A stretch of DNA of 64,000 bases, from positions 558,101 through 622,100 of the forward strand of contig NZ_LMSD01000012.1 of assembly GCF_001428045.1 (NCBI RefSeq), written 5' to 3'. Below are positions 44,627-53,338 of the stretch, piece after piece. The stretch comes from Paenibacillus sp. Soil750 (GTDB taxonomy: Bacteria > Bacillota > Bacilli > Paenibacillales > NBRC-103111). Numbering within the stretch: the first letter of the stretch is position 1; every line of letters starts with the position of its first letter. The notes under the pieces were generated by a model. That model ran no database searches, was not told the origin of the DNA, and was given only the letters and a program-made list of their open reading frames with translations. A program made the translations under genes and the position numbers.

Positions 44627-45619
44627 CTACTTTGAGACTCTTCTTCTAAACGTATCAAGTGCCACTACCGTAATAATGACCAGGCCTAAAATAACCTTTT
44701 GCCAAAAAGCCGAAATATCCAGGAAATTCAATCCATTGCTGAGCGTACCCATCGTGATGACACCGATAATCGTTCCACCGATTGCTCCAGCACCGCCAAA
44801 GAGACTTGTGCCTCCAAGAACGACTGCCGAGATAGAGAGTAGTTCCATCCCGTCCCCCATCAAAGCATTGGCAGAGTTAAGACGACCTAACATAACGATG
44901 CTTGCAATCGATGCGCAGAATCCTGAAAACGCATACACGAGTGTTTTCGTTAGATTGACATTAATCCCCGAAACCCATGCCGCTTCGCGGTTTCCGCCAA
45001 GCGCATAGACATTGCGGCCAAACGTCGTATGCTTTAATATGACCCAACCCAATAGGGCAACACCGACGAATACCAGAAATGAAATCGGGATTTTGGCGAT
45101 ATTCCCATTTCCTATAACCAGTAACCCTTGCGGCAGCCCCGAAATTGGCAATCCTCCGCTCGTTAACAAGGCAAAGCCTTGAATCGCAGTAAGCGCTCCT
45201 AGCGTCGCGATAAAATCTTGAACTTTGATTTTCGTAATGATTAGACCAATCAATGAGCCGGTTATCACTCCGCACACAATGCCGATCAAGACGGCAGCGA
45301 CTGGATTGACACCCCAATTGATGATGGCTACTGCGGTAATACAGCCAGTAAGTGCCATTACTGAACCTACGGCCAAGTCGATACCCGCAGCGATGATCAC
45401 CATAGTTTGACCTATCGCCAAAATCCCCATAACCGAAGATTGCTTGGAAATATTCAAGAAATTGCTCAGCGTGAAAAATTCACGATTCGCAATGGCCATA
45501 TAAACAATTAAAATCAATAACGGGATTACAGGACTAATCTTGTTGATGTAATGCATCATTGATTTCTTTTTCACTTGGGCTTTTTCATGTTGATTCATGT
45601 TTAAATCCATACTTTGCAT
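44627..45619 (-). CDS. Ribose-type ABC transporter permease (RbsC-like), system 1
   Basis: 330-residue permease of the CUT2 family with a cytoplasmic N-terminus (KAQVKKKS), about eight to ten helices, the FTLSNFLNISKQSSVMGILAIGQ opening, IDLAVGSVMALTG and GGTSLFGGAGAIGGTIIGV, all family hallmarks. AGGAGGG is 9 nt before the ATG. Three bp separate it from the ATPase gene. It transports a monosaccharide or polyol rather than an oligosaccharide. Confidence 0.93.
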   Translation of the reverse strand: MQSMDLNMNQHEKAQVKKKSMMHYINKISPVIPLLILIVYMAIANREFFTLSNFLNISKQSSVMGILAIGQTMVIIAAGIDLAVGSVMALTGCITAVAIINWGVNPVAAVLIGIVCGVITGSLIGLIITKIKVQDFIATLGALTAIQGFALLTSGGLPISGLPQGLLVIGNGNIAKIPISFLVFVGVALLGWVILKHTTFGRNVYALGGNREAAWVSGINVNLTKTLVYAFSGFCASIASIVMLGRLNSANALMGDGMELLSISAVVLGGTSLFGGAGAIGGTIIGVITMGTLSNGLNFLDISAFWQKVILGLVIITVVALDTFRRRVSK

Positions 45620-45622
45620 GGG

Positions 45623-47116
45623 TTACAACCCTCCTGCCGCTTTCTCCATAATAAGTTCCTGACTGCACTCACGCGCATCAAAGCTGGCCACCAGCCTGCC
45701 TCTGTTCATCACGACAATGTTGTCAGACAGTCCGATTAATTCTGGCAGTTCTGTCGATACCAAGAGGATGGATCCACCCTGTTCCGTTATTTGATTTAAC
45801 AATTTATACACTTCCACTTTGGCCCCAATGTCAATTCCGCGGGTCGGATCATCCATAATAAATATCTTTGTTTGATTGCAGAGCCATTTGGCTATAGCGC
45901 CTTTTTGCTGGTTGCCGCCACTTAACTTGCCGATAGGATTGGATACGCTTGGCGTACTGATTTTCAACAGCTTCCTATAATCCTCCGACACGCCAAACTC
46001 CTTTTTCTTGTTCCTAACCCCCCATCTGCTAAAACCAATAGAGCTGGAAACCGTAATATTTTCAGCCACGGACATGTGCAAGAGAAGACCTTCTTTCCGA
46101 TTCTTCGTAACAAAACCCAACTTACGGTCAATTGCGCTTTTGGGACTAAGAGGTGAATACGTTTCACCGTTTAATTGAATGCTCCCTTCCGCAGCTTTCC
46201 TTAAACCGAATAAGGTTTCGAGCAATTCCGTGATGCCTGAACCGACAAGACCGGCAATCCCCAAGATTTCTCCTTCATGCAGCGTGAAAGAAATATCCTT
46301 AATGGCCTTTCCATCTCCAAGTCCACTTATTTTCAATACTTCTTTGGATGTGCAGTGATTCATTTTGGGGTACTGCTCATCAATCGAGCGGCCAACCATC
46401 ATGCACACAAGCAAGTCTTGTGTAACACTTGAAATATCGTTGATCGTATCAATGGAATGACCGTCTCTTAATACCGTTACTGTATCGCCTATTTCAAAAA
46501 CCTCATCAAGCTTATGCGTAATATAAACAAAAGAAATTCCTTGATTTTTTAAACGTTTGATCGCTGAAAAGAGAGATCTGACCTCTTTATCCGTCAAAGC
46601 GGAGGTAGGCTCATCTAGGATAATTAATTTCGCGTCTCTGGAAATTGCCCTTGCAATTTCTACTAATTGTTGAATGCCTAAATCAAACTGAGATATTTTT
46701 TCATGAACATCAATTTCCAGCCCTAAGGTACTCAGAACTTTGCCTGTATTCTCGATCACCTGTTTCCAATCGACGAACGGAAGAGCCTTGCGCTTAGGCA
46801 TTCGCCCCAAGAAGATATTTTCCATCACGCTGAGCTCTTTGATCATCGTCAGTTCCTGGTATACCATACCAATACCTAAACTTAGCGAGTCCGCGGGACA
46901 TTTGATCGCAGCAGGTCTGCCTTCCCAATAAATCTCCCCTTCATCGGGTACATAGGAGCCGGATAGAATCTTCATCAACGTCGATTTGCCAGCACCATTT
47001 TCACCTAACAGGATATGAACTTCACCTTTTTTGATTTCCAAATCCACTTCAGCCAAGGCCACTGTTTCATAAAATCGCTTTTTGATTTTGCTCATTTTCA
47101 ATAGGGTTGCCGCCAT
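45623..47116 (-). CDS. Ribose-type ABC transporter ATPase (RbsA-like), system 1
   Basis: About 497 residues with two fused nucleotide-binding domains. The first has Walker A LLGENGAGKST, signature-like region QFDLGIQQLVEIARAI and Walker B LIILDEPTSALT. The second has the degenerate Walker A GLVGSGITE, signature LSGGNQQKGAIAKWL and IFIMDDPTRGID, as usual for CUT2 ATPases, in which only one site is fully active. GGAGG lies upstream of the ATG at 47116. Confidence 0.94.
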   Translation of the reverse strand: MAATLLKMSKIKKRFYETVALAEVDLEIKKGEVHILLGENGAGKSTLMKILSGSYVPDEGEIYWEGRPAAIKCPADSLSLGIGMVYQELTMIKELSVMENIFLGRMPKRKALPFVDWKQVIENTGKVLSTLGLEIDVHEKISQFDLGIQQLVEIARAISRDAKLIILDEPTSALTDKEVRSLFSAIKRLKNQGISFVYITHKLDEVFEIGDTVTVLRDGHSIDTINDISSVTQDLLVCMMVGRSIDEQYPKMNHCTSKEVLKISGLGDGKAIKDISFTLHEGEILGIAGLVGSGITELLETLFGLRKAAEGSIQLNGETYSPLSPKSAIDRKLGFVTKNRKEGLLLHMSVAENITVSSSIGFSRWGVRNKKKEFGVSEDYRKLLKISTPSVSNPIGKLSGGNQQKGAIAKWLCNQTKIFIMDDPTRGIDIGAKVEVYKLLNQITEQGGSILLVSTELPELIGLSDNIVVMNRGRLVASFDARECSQELIMEKAAGGL

Positions 47117-47151
47117 CTCCACCCCTCCTGTTTCCAAATTTCATCATGCAA

Positions 47152-48351
47152 TTATTTGAGCTTCGCATTGGTGATAATTTGCTTCCAATTGATCGGTTCC
47201 AACACAGGATTCGGGTAGAAATCATTGGCGTTGGCTTTATACTCTGTTCTTGGTCTGATATCATAGGTTTTCGGCGTCTCTTCTCCAAGATGGAGCATCA
47301 CTCCGAATTTCACACCGTACCAGCCCCATTCAGGGAACCCGTGCCAAGTTTCCGACAAGATCTTATCTTCTCTAATTCGATCAACGCTCTCCGACGTCCC
47401 ATCATTCGTCGTAACGAATACTTTTCCAGTAAGCCCTGCGTTTTGAACCGCATTAATGGCGCCTAATCCCATTTCATTCGAAGCAGCCCAGATGCCATCA
47501 ATATCTTTGTGCTTTTGCAGAATGTTTTCTGTGACAGATACGCCTTTTTGCCGATTCCAATCCGCAGGAAGCTTGGTAACGACTTGAACATTCGGGAACA
47601 ATTTCAACACTTTATCGAAGCCTTTTTGGCGTTCGTTATCATAGAAGCTCCCCGGAACTCCTGAAAGGATAGCAATTTTCCCCTTAATTGAATTCGGATC
47701 AACGTCTTTATACACGTTCTGCCACCACTTCAAATCCAGTTCTTGATTAGGCTTAACATCCACTTTTTTTCCTTTTCCATCCAGTACGCCTGGCCCGCCG
47801 AGCGCGTTTAACATGGCATATGCGGATACTTCTGCCGCCTGCGCATTATCAAAACCAATATAAGTATCGACTTGAGTTCCCTCAATCGGTGTTAGCAGAT
47901 TAACGATTATCACAGGGATATGAGCATCCTTGGCTTGTTTCAAGACAGGTTTCAGCGGTTCTACATCTGCTGGAGAAATAATAATCGCGCTGACTTTTCT
48001 TTGAATCATATCTTCGATGTTATGTATCTGAGCATTGGCATCCCCATGGTTATTGCTCGCTTTTGTCAGGATTTCAACATCCAGCCCCGACTTCTTAGCA
48101 TCTTCTGCTGACTTTTCCATGTATGTCGTTGCAATTTTGTATACACCCGTAATATCCGGCGGTACCCAGCCAATCACGATTTTGCCCAATTTTTTGGCAG
48201 CATCATCAGTCGCAGTGGAGACTTGAGTTTGCCCTGCTTTGCTATCTGGGTTCACAGGGTTGGCTTGATTCGAACAAGATGACAATAAAGCCGTAAGCAT
48301 CGTGAAGATAAGCAGCAAATACGATTTACGCAGCAGTTGGATTTTACTCAT
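47152..48351 (-). CDS. Sugar-binding lipoprotein (RbsB-like), system 1
   Basis: About 399-residue CUT2 binding protein. The signal peptide ends in the lipobox LLSSC near residue 26. Typical type I fold elements are KIVIGWVPPDITGVYKIATTY, VSAIIISPADVEPLKPVLKQA and IDGIWAASNEMGLGAINAV. It is longer than ribose-binding proteins owing to an insertion near GKKVDVKPNQELDLKWWQNV. The ATG at 48351 is 8 nt after AAGGGG. A cre-like site lies 31 bp upstream, so the transport genes are likely repressed by glucose. Confidence 0.92.
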   Translation of the reverse strand: MSKIQLLRKSYLLLIFTMLTALLSSCSNQANPVNPDSKAGQTQVSTATDDAAKKLGKIVIGWVPPDITGVYKIATTYMEKSAEDAKKSGLDVEILTKASNNHGDANAQIHNIEDMIQRKVSAIIISPADVEPLKPVLKQAKDAHIPVIIVNLLTPIEGTQVDTYIGFDNAQAAEVSAYAMLNALGGPGVLDGKGKKVDVKPNQELDLKWWQNVYKDVDPNSIKGKIAILSGVPGSFYDNERQKGFDKVLKLFPNVQVVTKLPADWNRQKGVSVTENILQKHKDIDGIWAASNEMGLGAINAVQNAGLTGKVFVTTNDGTSESVDRIREDKILSETWHGFPEWGWYGVKFGVMLHLGEETPKTYDIRPRTEYKANANDFYPNPVLEPINWKQIITNAKLK

Positions 48352-48381
48352 GTTCATTTCCCCTTTTTTTGGAAATAATTT

Positions 48382-48395
48382 TAAAGCGCTTACAT
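48382..48395 (-). promoter_or_regulatory. cre-like site before transporter 1
   Basis: TGTAAGCGCTTTAA on the minus strand matches the CcpA consensus TGWAANCGNTNWCA at 13 of 14 places. It lies within 45 bp upstream of the binding-protein start, a position that would block transcription. Confidence 0.6.
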
Positions 48396-48457
48396 TTTAC
48401 GAATGAATTACTTATAGCCCTCCCTAATCTTAAATTTAGACAAATCCCCCAAGAGGG

Positions 48458-48483
48458 GGGACCTGAGCGTTGATTCAGGTCCC
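48458..48483 (-). terminator. Hairpins after the cupin PGI gene
   Basis: Perfect 9-bp stem GGGACCTGA/TCAGGTCCC, 17 bp past the PGI stop, with a second C/G hairpin next to it (CCCCC-AAGA-GGGGG). There is no long T tail; it may be a weak terminator or an mRNA-protecting structure between the genes. Confidence 0.5.
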
Positions 48484-48500
48484 TGACTGCTATTTGCTTA

Positions 48501-49082
48501 TTAAATTCCCCATTTGGGATTGTCTACGATGTCAACCTTACCTTCATTTTCCACAATCAATTTTCTATAGCCTTTGGTTTCAATGGTTCCATAATCATGA
48601 CCGGCATCTGCTCGGAAAACAAAGAAAGTAATCATAGGCTCATCGCCTACATTAATGCTTCTATGCGCATATCGACCTGGTACATACACGGCTTTTCCTG
48701 GAGTCATCTCTTCAGCGATCCAATCCCCTTCAGGATTTTCCATGAGCATATAGCCCTTGCCACCCAAGCAGTAATAGACTTCAGCGGTATCCAAGATTGT
48801 GTGAAAATGGCCCTTGGTCATGAAATATTCATTGCCAACTTTGCCTGGATACACGATACTGGTGCCGAATAGTAAATGACCATCTTTTTCAGGCATTTCG
48901 AGTTCGAAAAATTCATACATCAATGAATTCTCTTTTTCGATCATCGCTTCCAACGCTTCACCATTTGAAAACATGCCTCTCATATTGGAGAGATGTCGCT
49001 TCGTTGTACTTCTCTCGTTCGACATTCCGCTGATTAAATCAAAATACATGGAAAATGGCTTGACTGTTAGATCCTGACTCAT
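48501..49082 (-). CDS. Cupin-type glucose-6-phosphate isomerase
   Basis: About 193 residues of the archaeal-type (cupin) phosphoglucose isomerase family, unrelated to the common PGI. The metal site is GHFHTILDTAEVYYCLGG (His-x-His and Glu) and the later His in VPGRYAHRSIN, the H-H-E-H set of the Pyrococcus enzyme. AAGGGGTG lies 6 nt before the ATG at 49082. In a polyol or sugar block it may convert a phosphorylated aldose/ketose pair other than glucose-6-phosphate. It follows the shikimate-dehydrogenase-like gene by 27 bp. Confidence 0.88.
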   Translation of the reverse strand: MSQDLTVKPFSMYFDLISGMSNERSTTKRHLSNMRGMFSNGEALEAMIEKENSLMYEFFELEMPEKDGHLLFGTSIVYPGKVGNEYFMTKGHFHTILDTAEVYYCLGGKGYMLMENPEGDWIAEEMTPGKAVYVPGRYAHRSINVGDEPMITFFVFRADAGHDYGTIETKGYRKLIVENEGKVDIVDNPKWGI

Positions 49083-49109
49083 TCTAAGCACCCCTTGAAA
49101 GTTAGTTTA

Positions 49110-50048
49110 TTATTTAATGCTTTCGGCAATTCTGGCGCATTTCTCCAAGACTTCACCTTGGATATCCACATGAAACACTTCTGCAATAACTTGCGTCCAG
49201 CCATGGATAAAATAGATCCATCCGTCTTCGACATGCAGATTAAGCTGCTCCTTCTGTCTCAAAGCTTGATGCATAAAATCAAGTTCGCCACGATAATTCA
49301 GCTCCCACACCAACCCATTCAGCGGATATTTGCCTCCATCCGTGAGCGGTGATCCAGGTCTGTCTTTACCAAGGCCCGTTGCGTTAATAACCAGCGAATA
49401 GGGCTTTAGTGCTTCCATGATTTCATCATTCTGGGTCGGATCGGGGCATAGATGATAGTCAAACGGAACATTGGTATCAAGCTGCGACAGCAGCTCTTTG
49501 GCTGAATCCAGCCTTGGCTTGCTTCGGTTCGTAAGAATTATTTTGGAGGGCAGGTGACTGCCATGCTCTTTTTCCGTCAAATAAGAACTGATCGCCAATG
49601 CACTTCCTCCGCATCCAAGAATCAATACTTCACCGCCGTTGTTCCAATAATTGTCTGGAATAAAAGCCTCCATCGCCAATCCGCTGGATATCGGGTCCTT
49701 GGCGTAACCTTCCAATCTCCCCTCTTTCTTGGAAATGGAAGAAAGCTCTTTGAACATTTGCGCATGGGGATCCAAATAATCGAACAGGTCGCTGGCAGCG
49801 TCATATAAGTCGATCTTATGCGTAGTTACCAAAGCACCGAGAGATAATTCATCATTCTTGATAAATTCCACGACTTCTCTATACACTTCCGGCTTGGCAT
49901 GAATGTCGATATCGATTCCTTTAATCACAGCGTTCTTCAGCCCGAGGGCCTCCGCCCAAAGCGGAAAAAGTTTCATAATCGAGGACTTTGTTGTGGTTAC
50001 CCCAATGAAGTACATGGTCGGCTGAGTTGCTTTTGATGGAAGTTTCAT
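49110..50048 (-). CDS. Shikimate-dehydrogenase-like oxidoreductase
   Basis: 312 residues related to shikimate/quinate dehydrogenases (AroE fold). The N-terminal domain has the family's Lys in GALVTTHKIDLYD and an Asp in GYAKDPISSGLAM. The Rossmann part has ILGCGGSALAISSYL and LTNRSKPRL, then NATGLGKDRPGSPL in place of the NATSxG motif. Context among sugar genes, with no aromatic-pathway gene nearby, suggests use of a sugar- or polyol-derived substrate such as a cyclic or keto acid rather than shikimate. AAAGGAG is 7 nt before the ATG. The gene lies 15 bp after the zinc dehydrogenase gene. Confidence 0.82.
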   Translation of the reverse strand: MKLPSKATQPTMYFIGVTTTKSSIMKLFPLWAEALGLKNAVIKGIDIDIHAKPEVYREVVEFIKNDELSLGALVTTHKIDLYDAASDLFDYLDPHAQMFKELSSISKKEGRLEGYAKDPISSGLAMEAFIPDNYWNNGGEVLILGCGGSALAISSYLTEKEHGSHLPSKIILTNRSKPRLDSAKELLSQLDTNVPFDYHLCPDPTQNDEIMEALKPYSLVINATGLGKDRPGSPLTDGGKYPLNGLVWELNYRGELDFMHQALRQKEQLNLHVEDGWIYFIHGWTQVIAEVFHVDIQGEVLEKCARIAESIK

Positions 50049-50063
50049 GGTTATTCTCCTTTA

Positions 50064-51116
50064 TTAGATCTCATAAATAACTTTGGTGAAAGGATACTTG
50101 CGTTCTACAAGATCAACGAATACGTTGGGAGCATCAGAAAGCCTGAAGGTATGAGTTACTAGCGGTTGCAGTTTTAAAGCGCCGCTCTTCACATAATCGA
50201 TAGTTGCTTGCCATTCTACGCCTGGAAAGGGTGCACTGTAAGAGTTCCATGAGCCGACAAGGGTCAGTTCATTTCTGACGATACATTCAAAACTTTTGGG
50301 AGGTAAAACAACATCCCTATGTGCAGTTCCTAAATAGAGAACGCGTCCTTTTTTCTTTGCTATTCTCAAACATTGCTCTTGCGTTTGTACGACCCCGGCC
50401 GTTTCTACAGCGACATTAACCCCTTTGCCGCCAGTCAACTCCTTAATCTTCTGAACAGCGTCGAGCTCACCTGAATTTATCACGACATCAGCACCGAGCT
50501 GTTTCGCCAGTTCCAACTTATCCACAGCGACATCCGTCGCTATCACCTGAGTCGCGCCCATAATTTTGGCAAATTGTATCGCGAACAAACCGATTGTGCC
50601 GCATCCAAGAACAGCAACTGTATCGCCAACATTAACGCCAACTCGCATCATGCCATGCAAAGTCACAGCTGCCGGTTCAACCATGGCTCCCTCGACGAAT
50701 GATAAGCTGTCTGGCAGCCTGATCAGGTTTCTGGATGGAGCAACCGTATACTCGGCATATCCGCCGTGCGTTCTGGAACCGAGATAGTTATAGTTATCGC
50801 AGAGCCCATAATCTCCTGATTCGCAAAACTCGCAGGTTCCACATGGGAGAATAGGAGCAACGGCCACACGGTCGCCTGGTTTGAAATCCTTCACATCACC
50901 GCCAACCGCGGCAACTTCGCCGCAAAATTCATGGCCTGGAATCGTTGGAAAGCTGTACGTTCCCGTCTTCATGACGCGTCCCAAGTCGGAGCCGCAAACG
51001 CCAGCTGCCCGGACACGCACCAGAACTTCATTGTCTTCATAGGACGGCACAGCTACCTGTTCATATCTCAGGTCGGCAGGTGCATGTAAGACTGCAGCAT
51101 TCATGAGCTTGTTCAT
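50064..51116 (-). CDS. Zinc-dependent polyol dehydrogenase, copy A
   Basis: 350-residue medium-chain dehydrogenase. The catalytic zinc residues are in GVCGSDLGR (Cys) and PGHEFCGEV (His, Glu); the structural-zinc cysteines are in CGTCEFCESGDYGLC. The NAD-binding part starts VAVLGCGTIGLFAIQFAK, and ATDVAVDKLELAKQLG suggests NAD over NADP. The sequence most resembles galactitol-1-phosphate or sorbitol dehydrogenases. AGGAGG is 6 nt before the ATG. The second zinc dehydrogenase lies directly upstream (17 bp). Confidence 0.9.
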   Translation of the reverse strand: MNKLMNAAVLHAPADLRYEQVAVPSYEDNEVLVRVRAAGVCGSDLGRVMKTGTYSFPTIPGHEFCGEVAAVGGDVKDFKPGDRVAVAPILPCGTCEFCESGDYGLCDNYNYLGSRTHGGYAEYTVAPSRNLIRLPDSLSFVEGAMVEPAAVTLHGMMRVGVNVGDTVAVLGCGTIGLFAIQFAKIMGATQVIATDVAVDKLELAKQLGADVVINSGELDAVQKIKELTGGKGVNVAVETAGVVQTQEQCLRIAKKKGRVLYLGTAHRDVVLPPKSFECIVRNELTLVGSWNSYSAPFPGVEWQATIDYVKSGALKLQPLVTHTFRLSDAPNVFVDLVERKYPFTKVIYEI

Positions 51117-51133
51117 AAGCTTCCTCCTAAAGT

Positions 51134-52174
51134 TTAAAGTTCGGATGTGATCAGTGCCTTCATACCAGCGCCCTGTGCCGCATAGTCCAAAGCAGCCACC
51201 GTATCTTCAATTGAAAATTTCGCAGTGATGAGCGATTTCACATCGATTTTACCAGTAGAAATCATATCCATAGCCTTGTGTACATCCAGCAAACTAGAGC
51301 CTGTAGTCGCCGTTACGAGAAGTTCCTTATAGTGAATGAGGTTCGTATTCAACGTCACAAATTCCTTGCCTTTAGGCAATCCTCCAAATAACGAGACACG
51401 GCCGTGATAACCTGCGACTTCAAGCGCGACCTTCTGCATCTCGGGGTCGGAATTCGATGTAATCACGACATCTACGCCGCGTCCGTCAGTGATTCGGTCA
51501 ATCTCTTCTTTTAAATCGGATTCTCTGTTGTTAATAACAATGTCCGCTCCGTATTGCTTGATTTGTTCAAGACGCGCATCTGATCTCCCCGCAACGATAA
51601 TGCGCCCGCCGGCCATTTTATTCATCATTACATGAAGGGCACCGATAGGTCCGGGACCAATAATCAGCACCGTATCGCCAGGAACTGTTCGATGAGCTTC
51701 ATAGGCATGCAGCACACAAGAAAGCGGTTCTGCAATGGCTGCCTCCTCGTAGCTTACATGGTCCGGAATTTTAATTACGTTGCTTACGGCAAAGGAAGGA
51801 ACTTTGACATATTCCGCAAAGCCGCCATCCATGCTGATTCCGAAAGCTTGATAATTCGGACAAAGCTGGTTATAACCTCGTATACACATATGACAGGTAC
51901 CGCATCCCACATTGGGTGGCAGAGCAACGCGCGTTCCGACCTGGAAGCCTTTGATCGCGGAACCAACTTGGACGACTTCTCCGGAAGTTTCGTGTCCAAG
52001 CACTCGTTTTACACCCTCTGGAACTTTGAAATGCCCGTATCTATAAATGCGATTGTCCGTTCCGCAAACCGAGCAAGCCTTAACCTTTACAAGCATCTCG
52101 TTGTTTTGTATATCCGGAATGGGTACATCTTCTATACGAATATCACCAATACCGTAGTAGTACGCTGCTTTCAT
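51134..52174 (-). CDS. Zinc-dependent polyol dehydrogenase, copy B
   Basis: 346-residue medium-chain dehydrogenase of the sorbitol/threonine dehydrogenase type. Catalytic zinc: CSVCGTDNRIYRYG and LGHETSGEV. Structural zinc: CGTCHMCIRGYNQLC. Nucleotide binding: VLIIGPGPIGALHVMMNK. It is the first gene of a four-gene unit (zinc DH, zinc DH, AroE-like, cupin PGI) and carries its own promoter and palindromic operator at 52213-52261. It differs clearly from copy A, so the two probably act on different steps or substrates. Confidence 0.9.
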   Translation of the reverse strand: MKAAYYYGIGDIRIEDVPIPDIQNNEMLVKVKACSVCGTDNRIYRYGHFKVPEGVKRVLGHETSGEVVQVGSAIKGFQVGTRVALPPNVGCGTCHMCIRGYNQLCPNYQAFGISMDGGFAEYVKVPSFAVSNVIKIPDHVSYEEAAIAEPLSCVLHAYEAHRTVPGDTVLIIGPGPIGALHVMMNKMAGGRIIVAGRSDARLEQIKQYGADIVINNRESDLKEEIDRITDGRGVDVVITSNSDPEMQKVALEVAGYHGRVSLFGGLPKGKEFVTLNTNLIHYKELLVTATTGSSLLDVHKAMDMISTGKIDVKSLITAKFSIEDTVAALDYAAQGAGMKALITSEL

Positions 52175-52212
52175 GTGTAAGCTCCTCTCTGGTCAACATT
52201 TGGAATAATTCA

Positions 52213-52261
52213 ATTATTAAGAATTTTATTCCCTATATTTTTTTATAAAATATTATTTTAT
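52213..52261 (-). promoter_or_regulatory. Promoter with double palindromic operator, unit 1
   Basis: GAATAAAATTC (52221-52231 on the minus strand) is followed after 2 bp by a -10 AATAAT (52213-52218). A perfect 17-bp AT palindrome (52245-52261) is centred 27 bp upstream. The same two-part layout is found at 59432-59479 and 62978-63043. The -35 is poor. Likely read by the RpiR-family regulator encoded at 52337-53263. Confidence 0.6.
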
Positions 52262-52286
52262 TCGATTCGAGGCGCAAGGCCCCCTA

Positions 52287-52311
52287 TCAAAGTAACTTTC
52301 GCTTACTTTGA
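52287..52311 (-). terminator. Hairpin after the RpiR gene
   Basis: Perfect 9-bp stem TCAAAGTAA/TTACTTTGA with a 7-nt loop, 26 bp past the RpiR stop. It lacks a T tail, so termination is uncertain. Confidence 0.45.
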
Positions 52312-52336
52312 CAGAGTCAACTAAGAGATCCTGTTA

Positions 52337-53263
52337 TCATTTCTCTCTTGAACTGCGAAGCACCTTAAAAGTTTCTTCCATATAACTCATCGTTTTCGTG
52401 AAATTTTTCGCTGCGTACGAGGCGTAGATTAAATCCAGCACCAGAATCTGGGCTGTTTTGGATGCAGCCGCTTCCCAATAAAGCGCAGACCCCTCATTGG
52501 ACGATTTGGCTGAAGTGAACAAGATAATATCCGAATACTTCGTTAAAGGTGAATCTTCAAACGAAGTAATGCCAATCGTTCGTGCTCCTTTGGATTGAGC
52601 GAGTTTCATTGAATCGACAACATCCTTAGAACGTCCCGAGTTGCTGATCCCAATCAGTACATCTTCAGGACCTGCAATCGCTGCACTCATCAGCAGCGAA
52701 CTTGTGTCGCCGAGCAGCATACTTTTCTTGCCTGCCCTCGTGAAGCGCATAACACCTGATACCGCTGCTGCCCTTGAAGATCCCATGCTGCTGAAGAGGA
52801 TCGTATTGGCTTGGTCGATTGCTTCCACAGCTTTGCCAAGCTCCCCGATGTTAAGGCGCTGCTTGGTTTCTGTCATCGTTTGAACATTGCGGTACAGAAC
52901 TTTCTCCAGAATCATTTCTGGTGTATCCGTGCGAGTAATGTCCTCATAGACATAATTATCTTCCGTGGACAAACTGGACGTATCATTCATCGTTAATGCC
53001 TCGGCAATACCGATTTTCAACTCTTGATAGCTATCCAAGCCGATTTCTTTGACGAATCGCGTGATGGTGGATTCTGCAACATTACAAGCGGCAGCTAATT
53101 CCTTGGTGGTTATGATCTTGCACTGACTCGGATTTTCCAGAATATAATCAGCAATCCGACGAAGAGCAGGATTCAGATAGGCAATCTTTTTATTAATAAG
53201 TCTAAAAACATCCTGGTGTAGGGTATGATTTCCTTCTTCCAATGGCGGTACACCTCGTATCAT
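52337..53263 (-). CDS. RpiR/MurR-family transcriptional regulator
   Basis: About 300-308 residues. An N-terminal RpiR-type helix-turn-helix (CKIITTKELAAACNVAESTITRFVKEIG) and a C-terminal SIS domain for phosphosugar binding (LFSSMGSSRAAAVSGVMRF, IGISNSGRSKDVVDSMKLA). The start may be ATG 53263 with a weak GGTGA, or TTG 53242 with GAGGTG 8 nt upstream. It is the last gene of the kinase-transporter operon and the only regulator in the 20-kb block, so it is the best candidate for the GAATWAWATTC sites. The effector is probably a phosphorylated intermediate. Confidence 0.9.
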   Translation of the reverse strand: MIRGVPPLEEGNHTLHQDVFRLINKKIAYLNPALRRIADYILENPSQCKIITTKELAAACNVAESTITRFVKEIGLDSYQELKIGIAEALTMNDTSSLSTEDNYVYEDITRTDTPEMILEKVLYRNVQTMTETKQRLNIGELGKAVEAIDQANTILFSSMGSSRAAAVSGVMRFTRAGKKSMLLGDTSSLLMSAAIAGPEDVLIGISNSGRSKDVVDSMKLAQSKGARTIGITSFEDSPLTKYSDIILFTSAKSSNEGSALYWEAAASKTAQILVLDLIYASYAAKNFTKTMSYMEETFKVLRSSREK

Positions 53264-53338
53264 GAATATTCACCGGGATTTACGTTAATCCTAAGGAGGC
53301 GATAAGCCTATTCTATTCAAGTAGGAACTTTTTTTCAA

